Source: an uncultured Bacilli bacterium (GTDB taxonomy: Bacteria > Bacillota_I > Bacilli_A > RF39 > UBA660). From it: 64,000 nt of DNA. This document shows positions 63,536 through 64,000 of the stretch, piece by piece. The position numbers and the translations under genes are program-made. The stretch covers positions 186,001 through 250,000 of the forward strand of contig CAKOSO010000001.1 in NCBI GenBank assembly GCA_934102355.1. Direction: 5' to 3'. Positions within the stretch are counted from its first letter, which is position 1, and every line of letters begins with the position of its first letter. The notes beneath the pieces were generated by a model. It worked only from the letters and a program-made list of their open reading frames with translations, did no database searches and had not been told where the DNA came from.

Positions 63536-63943
63536 TTATTTACTTTCCTTTAGTAAATCTCTTATTTCCTCTAAAAGAACAACTTTTTCATCTTTTTTAA
63601 CTTCTTTTACTTCTTCTTTCTTTTTAGATAGTTTATTTATAATTTTTACAAAAGTAAAAATACAAATAGCAATAATTAAAAAATCAATAACATTTTGTAT
63701 AAACATACCATAAGAAATAGTAGCATCTTTTACTTTGATAGTTAAATTAGAAAAATCTATTCCTCCAATTATAATACCTAAAAGTGGCATAATAATATCA
63801 TTTACTAATGAAGTAACAATTTTACCAAAAGCACCACCAATAATTACACCAACAGATAAATCAACAATATTTCCTTTCGAAATAAAACTCTTAAACTCTT
63901 TAATTGTTTTATTTCCTTTTTCTAAAACTTCTTTCTTTTTCAT
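63536..63943 (-). CDS. mscL: Large-conductance mechanosensitive channel MscL
   Basis: MscL is a pentameric safety valve that opens under membrane tension. The 135 residues carry [43 protein letters not shown] (about 12-55) in the first helix, with the gate Gly/Val positions, and [27 protein letters not shown] in the second. The C-terminal helical bundle is charged. The ATG at 63943 follows GGTGATT. A longer frame of 15 codons lies upstream of that site. Confidence 0.96.
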   Translation of the reverse strand: MKKKEVLEKGNKTIKEFKSFISKGNIVDLSVGVIIGGAFGKIVTSLVNDIIMPLLGIIIGGIDFSNLTIKVKDATISYGMFIQNVIDFLIIAICIFTFVKIINKLSKKKEEVKEVKKDEKVVLLEEIRDLLKESK

Positions 63944-64000
63944 AAAATCACCAAAGAATATTTTAACACAAGATAATTTTTTAAACAAATTATAATCTTA

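Overview
The window comes from a low-GC bacterial chromosome (clearly below 30% G+C by eye). It uses the standard code: TGG encodes Trp and TGA works as a stop. Gene content points to an uncultured anaerobic Firmicute of the Bacilli/ex-Tenericutes type (RF39- or Erysipelotrichales-like). Core genes are close to Bacillus in order: pbp-ftsL-rsmH-mraZ, dnaG-rpoD-trmK, yqeG-yqeH, rlmN-prpC-prkC-rsgA-rpe. Unlike true Mollicutes it keeps a cell wall (PBP, UppP, PASTA kinase) and spore morphogenesis genes (spoIVA and a spoVID-ysxE-like pair). Pyruvate phosphate dikinase and pyruvate:ferredoxin oxidoreductase suggest fermentative, anaerobic metabolism. Nearly all genes are on the minus strand. The lineage is inferred, not proven.

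Layout. 1-2.3 kb: end of the division/cell-wall (dcw) cluster, with a four-box MraZ operator. 2.3-4.4 kb: prepilin peptidase and PilC-type platform protein. 4.5-8.4 kb: yqfQ-like gene and the dnaG-rpoD-trmK operon. 8.5-10.8 kb: yqeH, yqeG and a small Smr protein. 11-19.7 kb: ppdK, an unknown anchored protein, typA and nifJ. 19.8-21.6 kb: three tandem TasA/camelysin-like exported proteins. 21.7-28 kb: ligA, a small membrane protein, ysxE-like and spoVID-like genes, lon. 28-30.3 kb: surface protein, a plus-strand candidate small RNA, HU. 30.4-34.4 kb: spoIVA, a type IV prepilin, a lipoprotein, ylxM, ftsY. 34.4-39.8 kb: two large cysteine-containing repeat surface proteins and a membrane-anchored thioredoxin-like protein. 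39.8-46.4 kb: rpe, rsgA, prkC, prpC, rlmN, a UPF0736-like gene, uppP.

46.4-60.2 kb is the accessory-looking part. It holds an isolated Bro-N/DinD-like protein, several unknown exported or coiled-coil proteins, a metallophosphoesterase and a type IV secretion core: two VirB2-like pilins, a very large VirB6-like protein, PrgI, and a VirB4 split into two cistrons. No relaxase, coupling protein or integrase is visible. Intergenic regions here carry a dispersed motif (TTACCAATTT), often as two half-sites exactly 10 bp apart. 60.3-64 kb returns to housekeeping: uvrC, an rluD-type gene, lspA, mscL.

The strongest candidates for something undescribed are the T4SS locus with its phased repeats, the structured plus-strand RNA at about 29.86-29.96 kb, and the cysteine-rich repeat proteins beside a thioredoxin-like gene. 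Many start codons were chosen at an ATG behind a clear GGTGAT/GGAG ribosome site where a longer frame would begin inside that site.
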